Part shown: piece after piece, positions 58,717 to 64,000 of the stretch
Position numbering within the stretch: the first letter of the stretch is position 1
How the letters are laid out: each line of letters begins with the position of its first letter
Origin: Steinernema hermaphroditum
Taxonomy: Eukaryota > Nematoda > Chromadorea > Rhabditida > Steinernematidae
DNA: 64,000 nucleotides
Direction of reading: 5' to 3'
NCBI GenBank assembly: GCA_030435675.1
Contig: CM059624.1
Span: 6,038,769-6,102,768, forward strand
Notes under the pieces: generated by a model
Databases searched by the model: none
What the model was told of the DNA's origin: nothing
Seen by the model: the letters and a program-made list of their open reading frames with translations, nothing else
Position numbers and translations under genes: made by a program

Positions 58717-59902
58717 ATGGATGCGAAGACGGGGATAGCCTCGGCGGCATTGGGCGTCGTCGTCGGGGTCGCCATCGCCACGCTCGCGGCCACTAGCCTA
58801 CGCAAGCTCAGGTGCAACGAGAAGAAGAAGGTGAAGCAGCCCTGTGCTTCTGTGCAGAAACCCTCTCCATCTACCGCATGCTCATCTTTCGCGGAAGGCA
58901 AAAAATGCCTTCTGAAGGATCCCACGACTAAACACGAAATCCGGTTCGTGAAGAAGAAGGCGTTGACGCCGGACACGAAGGTCTTCCGGTTCAAGCTGCC
59001 GAACTCCGACGAGATCCTCGGGTGCCCCGTCGGGAAATACGTCATCTTCACTGCCATCGTGGGTTGTCCCTCTCTAATCGAGCCTGACCGTGCTTTCAGA
59101 TCGATGGGCAGGTCCGTACTCGTCCGTACACGCCGATCAGCCAGGTTACAGAAAAGGGGTACGTGGAGTTTGTCATCAAGATCTATTATCCGAACGCCGA
59201 CTTCCCCAGAGGAGGCATCTTCAGTCAGTACCTCGACTCTCTCAAGAAAGGTTCGCGACAATTCCTGACATGTGCGTATATTTCAATCTCAGATGACCTC
59301 GTTTCTATCAACGGACCTCAGGGAATGTTCGAATACGGTGGAGAGGGTCGCGTCATCGCCGCTGTGAGTGGAGAATCTTCTTCAACAGGTCAGAAGATGC
59401 GTGAAACTCGCTACAGTTGCCTCGGAATGGTGACTGGGGGTTCCGGAATCACTCCGATGTATCAGGTATCGAATGCCTCCGTTTCTCGATCGACAGAAAT
59501 GGATGTTTGCAGATCATCAAAGCGGTTCTCACAAATCCGAAGGATACCACGAAGATCGTCCTGTTGTACACGAGCAGAGACGACAAGAACATCATTTTGA
59601 AGTGTGTTCCTCCTGCATCAATGTTTTAATCAGATCAATTTAGGAGAGAACTCGATACGTTCCAGGAGCGCTACGATGACCGCTTTACGGTGCATTACGT
59701 CGTCAACAACGCAGCGAAAGATAGCACACTGATAGAAGGACCGATCACCGAAGACCTCATCAAGGAGAAAATGCCCGCAGCGGCCGACGATGTCGCGGCG
59801 TTCATATCTGGGCCTCCCGAAATGGTGAACTTCGTGTGCGTACCGGGAATCGACGGCGCCGGATATCATCAGGACCACACTTACATTTTTTGGTACCGAT
59901 GA
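58717..59902 (+). CDS. NADH-cytochrome b5 reductase
   Basis: Exons 58717-59058, 59100-59250, 59293-59465, 59513-59601 and 59644-59902; about 337 residues. The N-terminus has a hydrophobic anchor (ASAALGVVVGVAIATLAATS) followed by a linker. FAD-binding motif RPYTPIS and GGIFSQYLDSL match the flavin-binding fold; GMVTGGSGITPMYQ is the NADH-binding glycine motif; the end (ISGPPEMV ... YIFWYR) matches the family C-terminus. The usual CGPP cysteine near the nicotinamide site is Ser here. The enzyme passes electrons from NADH to cytochrome b5 on ER or outer mitochondrial membranes for fatty-acid desaturation and sterol synthesis. A GTG-started frame extends four codons upstream, but ATG 58717 is preferred. 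It may be second in an operon with the coiled-coil gene. Confidence 0.88.
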
Positions 59903-60061
59903 AACAGATAAACAATGCCGACAAATGAAACCGGTGAATTGCAGGTTTATACCAAAACAAGACAACTAGATCAAACGTAACAATAGTGTAACAAAACATT
60001 AGGGACAACAGTGGTAACAACGGGCTATACGCTCAGAGCCCAACACGGACAACAATAACAG

Positions 60062-60918
<857 letters not shown>

Positions 60919-61431
60919 TCTGGCTGAACAAGTAAGTGAAGTGACTGGATGGATTCCAGGAGAGCAATTCGCGGCAGTGACACCATGCGCGATCACGATG
61001 TTCCACGATTTCTCTACGATAAAACGGCACCGCATCAATTGTGGACAAGGTGGTGATAGGAGATTAGAGAAAGTCTGCTGAATCAACAGAATCGTGAGCA
61101 TTTTCGGGGAAACTGTATCACCGCATCCAAGATAGAAAAGCGACAAGAACGCTTCCTTCGATGGAAATGGCAGGCAAGTCGCTGCAGGACCTTGTGCTCG
61201 AGTTACAGTACCGCTGTTCCAATCTTGAGAAGCGGGATCGCATTGTCCTTCTTTGTTTCTGACACAGGTCTGCCACAATCAAAGTCCGAGATGGCGTGCT
61301 CTAGTACGAAGAAAACGGCACGAATGCATCCCTAATGGGCAGAACAGAAGTACGAAAGTGATGCTTCTTAGATCTATCGTAACATATAAGAAGATTCATT
61401 GTTACCAGGTCCATGTTTTAAATCGCCTAAC
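60919..61431. other. Divergent promoter region
   Basis: 513 bases between divergent starts of METTL1 and the next gene. It contains a small plus-strand ORF (near 61161-61262, [20 protein letters not shown]...) whose reality is uncertain. Probably a shared promoter. Confidence 0.35.
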
Positions 61432-62277
61432 ATGGACTCGATTCCCGCCATCTTCTATGAGAGTGTCTGCACTCTTCTTGCTGAACACTCAGTCAAGAAA
61501 CTCGCAAATTTGGATTTTGTGGAATCAGTCGGAGTGAAACACATGGAAAGGCGCCATGTGTTTAGCATATCCATGAGAATGGATGAAGAGTATCAGTGTT
61601 CCTATCTTCTCTATGATCTGGATGGAACTCCCTTACCCGATGAAGACCTTTTGAAGCTGGATAGTCGCTATTCCCGGATCGTCTACATAAATTTGGAGTA
61701 TTTCAAAGGTGCGGCGCACAGTTTTCCTTTGGAAATCTTCGAAGGCGTCGTCCTTCCTCGGGTTCGATCTCTTACAGTGAAGTGCACTTTTGCCCAGTAC
61801 TGGGACGGTCCCAACAAGCGGGGTTTCTATGACGCCTTCTATGAATTCTTCAAAGACTGCAGAGCATTCGAGGAGTTAGAGATCGAGACCTTTGGAGGGA
61901 GCAGCATGGAGTTCGTCAAGCACCAGATAGCTTCAGGAAGGTTGAAGTCACTTATTTTGAATGGCGCATGGATAGAAGAATGCGAGGAGCTCATTCGAAG
62001 CCACTTAATATCCCCCTCATTCAAGGAACTGCAAATTCGGAGGTCTAAGATAGAACTAGGATTCGAGTCCATTTCCATCTTCTTTGAAAGGTGGTTGTCC
62101 GGAGAATTGAGGGAAGGGATGATTCAAGGAAAAACTGCCTTTCGAAAAGGACTTCTGGAAGAACTCCAGCCCGAACTAAAGAACTTCCAGAAGCTGGAAT
62201 GGCAACATACGAAGAACAACACAGCTTTCAGGGTACACTACTACGATGAATGTGCTGCCACCTTCTCGATTCGATAA
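61432..62277 (+). CDS. Nematode 'MDSIP' F-box-like family protein
   Basis: Single exon, 281 residues from ATG 61432 (MDSIPAIFYESVCTLL). The frame extends 11 codons further upstream, but the chosen start gives the N-terminal motif 'MDxxPxxFxxxVxxLL' typical of large, fast-evolving nematode gene families that resemble F-box proteins. The body has alternating hydrophobic strands and helices (FEGVVLPRVRSLTVKC, KDCRAFEELEIETFGG, GRLKSLILNGAWIEE) reminiscent of leucine-rich or FTH-type repeats in F-box-associated domains. A role as substrate receptor of a ubiquitin ligase is only an inference. Its stop is 41 bases from the stop of the convergent transporter gene. Confidence 0.6.
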   Translation: MDSIPAIFYESVCTLLAEHSVKKLANLDFVESVGVKHMERRHVFSISMRMDEEYQCSYLLYDLDGTPLPDEDLLKLDSRYSRIVYINLEYFKGAAHSFPLEIFEGVVLPRVRSLTVKCTFAQYWDGPNKRGFYDAFYEFFKDCRAFEELEIETFGGSSMEFVKHQIASGRLKSLILNGAWIEECEELIRSHLISPSFKELQIRRSKIELGFESISIFFERWLSGELREGMIQGKTAFRKGLLEELQPELKNFQKLEWQHTKNNTAFRVHYYDECAATFSIR

Positions 62278-62289
62278 AAAGCCATGAAT

Positions 62290-62295
62290 TTTATT
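62290..62295 (-). terminator. Poly(A) signal of SLC6 gene
   Basis: AATAAA on the minus strand 24 bases after the SLC6 stop codon, in the short gap before the convergent gene's stop. Confidence 0.55.
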
Positions 62296-62318
62296 GAGTA
62301 AAATACTCCAAACGCCCT

Positions 62319-64000
62319 CTATTCGGCCTTCTTGTTGTCATCAACGACAGCAACATCGCTGGTCTCTTCTTTTTCTAGAATTGATTCTTTTTCTAGAGCT
62401 GGAGGCTTCTGAGCTTTTATCACAAACGGTTTGCGCTTCGGCCAATCTTTCTGTACACACACGAGCTTCTTCCATGACTGAACAAGCAGTGAGCAACACT
62501 TAAACCAAACTTGTTAAACACTTACTCGTCCATTACGTCGATAGATTATAGTGTTAACGATCGCCATGCAAATGAGAACATATACGCCCGCACCTGCGAT
62601 CAGAACCGAAATCGGTTTAGTCCAGTCTGGGAAGGTGTAGTTGTTGTATGCGTCTGTTTCCATGATAATGTCCCAAATCGCTTTCAAACCCATGGCCTAG
62701 AATATCAGTGAAGTGTTAAGGAAGTCTGAGAAAATAACTAACGGTGTAAACGGCAGGACAAATAGCGATCATCATGTAGGCGATATAGAATCCCTTGCGC
62801 CCGAATGTATTCGAAATAGCCCACTTGATTTTCGACCAGGTTGTGTAACCCCTCTCGCGGATACCAAACATCGACTGCAGGTCCTTCTTGTAGTTGCGAT
62901 ATCCTGAAATAGAACATTTAATGCAACCGGAACGAGGTTACAATAACCATAGACAAGATTGACAACAATCAGTTCCGCAGCAATCAGCAACATGAGTGAG
63001 AAGGAAGATGTATACTCGTTAAAGAGATAGAAGTAGTAGATTCCTGAACCCCAACACATAATCAGACCGATGGACATCGCGGCGAAGCAGACGCAGGAGA
63101 CGATGATGGCGCGATGCTTCCGCATCTGCGGGAACTGGTCGCAAATAGCTGTGCACGACACTTCAGCGTATCCGAATTGACTGCTGATTCCGAGGGTGAA
63201 CAGCATGGCGAAGAAAAGGAAGGCCAGCACGGGGAATCCTAAACCCATTCGGCTCATTGCCTCAGGGTATGCGATGAACGCCAATCCGATACCTAAAAAG
63301 AAAAAACATTTGATATCAGATATTAGGGGACAGTCTGTTACCTCCTTTAACGACGTCGCCGATCTCTATATCATTTTGAGTAGCCATGAATCCAAGCACA
63401 GAGAAAACAGCCGTTCCTCCGAACACACTCATGAACGCGTCAGCGAATGTGACGATGGCTGCATCGCGGTAGCAATTATTAGTTCGCTCATTGAAGCTTG
63501 ACAAAGAAAGAAGTCCGCCAAAGCCGATTCCCAGGCTGAAGCAAACGTGTGTAGCCGCCTGTTTCCATGTCTGAAAAGTGTAATTTAAGGAGCTGCCCTT
63601 TGTTGAAAAAAAACTAAAATATAAACTTACTTCAAAAGCGGTAATGCGTGTGAAGTCAGGATTCAGAAGGTAATAATCGATTCCTTTAATCGCTCCCGGC
63701 AGACTCACACTTCGTACGAACAGAATGCAGATGATGACGTACGGAACGGTGGCAGTTACGAGAGCCACACGGCCTATCCACTTGACTCCCTTGATGAGAC
63801 ACAGTCCAACGATGAGCCAGGCCACCGCAAGAGCGATAAATAATTTCCAGTTAAACTCGCCAAAGTCATCGATGCTCTCCGTCTGCTGCAGGATTTCGTA
63901 GTTGAAGAACTCCTCAGCAGCAGTTGAGGTGGTGCTGTTACCGAACTGGATCCGAAATCGTTCTCGTGCGAGAGTCGGGTCCTCCGTGCCAGAATCGTGT
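62319..64000 (-). CDS. SLC6 sodium:neurotransmitter symporter, 3' part
   Basis: Six exons on the minus strand: 63631-64000 (runs off the edge), 63342-63570, 62948-63292, 62743-62903, 62526-62696 and 62319-62477; 478 residues seen. The visible part starts in the large extracellular loop (N-glycosylation site GNSTTS) and goes on through transmembrane segments 4-12. SLC6 landmarks: LIVGLCLIKGVKWIGRVAL, SVSLPGAIKGIDYYLLNPDF, HVCFSLGIGFGGLLSLSSFN and NNCYRDA (substrate and Na+ site of TM6), and MFGIRERGYTTWSKIKW. It takes up amino acids or amine transmitters with Na+ and Cl-; the substrate cannot be read from this part. The C-terminal tail is charged (EKESILEKEETSD). One donor is the less common GTTATT (62947-62942). 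Confidence 0.92.

Overview
The window is nuclear DNA of a nematode. Most genes are split by introns of 35-60 bp with strict GT...AG ends and T-rich 'tttcag/ttttag' acceptors. Several start codons sit 3-18 bases after an acceptor-like site, as expected for spliced-leader trans-splicing. Exon phases close across almost every gene model below, so the structures are far better supported than single ORFs would suggest. I cannot name the genus.

Left third (1-26.7 kb): five plus-strand genes encode low-complexity proteins whose families I do not recognise. They are a partial gene at the left edge; a proline-rich 407-residue protein (1825-3386); a 26-exon, 1,467-residue Ser/Lys/Asp/Glu-rich protein (7334-13978); a gene of tiny phase-0 exons with a repeated two-exon module (20514-24377); and a smaller gene (25264-26682). 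The last seven exons of the 26-exon gene are copied as a 2.5 kb inverted duplication (11953-14493 against 14762-17302). Its axis lies inside a Tc1-like non-autonomous transposon, and the outer end of the copy runs straight into more of the same transposon.

Middle (26.7-41 kb): a fold-back element; a short secreted gene holding only the ligand-binding domain of a Cys-loop receptor; a second fold-back element; a Tudor-domain gene; THOC7 with an Arg/Ser-rich tail; and an RTE-like non-LTR retrotransposon with a long intact reading frame on the minus strand.

Right third (41-64 kb): conventional genes separated by long gene-free stretches. These are a full G-protein alpha subunit (+), a short-chain dehydrogenase with a degenerate active site (-), a small two-exon gene (-), a CCDC50/Ymer-like ubiquitin-binding-motif protein (-), a decayed mariner element with perfect terminal repeats, a coiled-coil gene and an NADH-cytochrome b5 reductase that may form an operon (+), the tRNA m7G methyltransferase METTL1 (-), a single-exon 'MDSIP' nematode-family gene (+), and the 3' two-thirds of an SLC6 neurotransmitter transporter running off the right edge (-).

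There is no single pathway. The strongest oddities are the transposon-centred inverted duplication, the two genes with phase-symmetric modular exons, and the ligand-binding-domain-only receptor.
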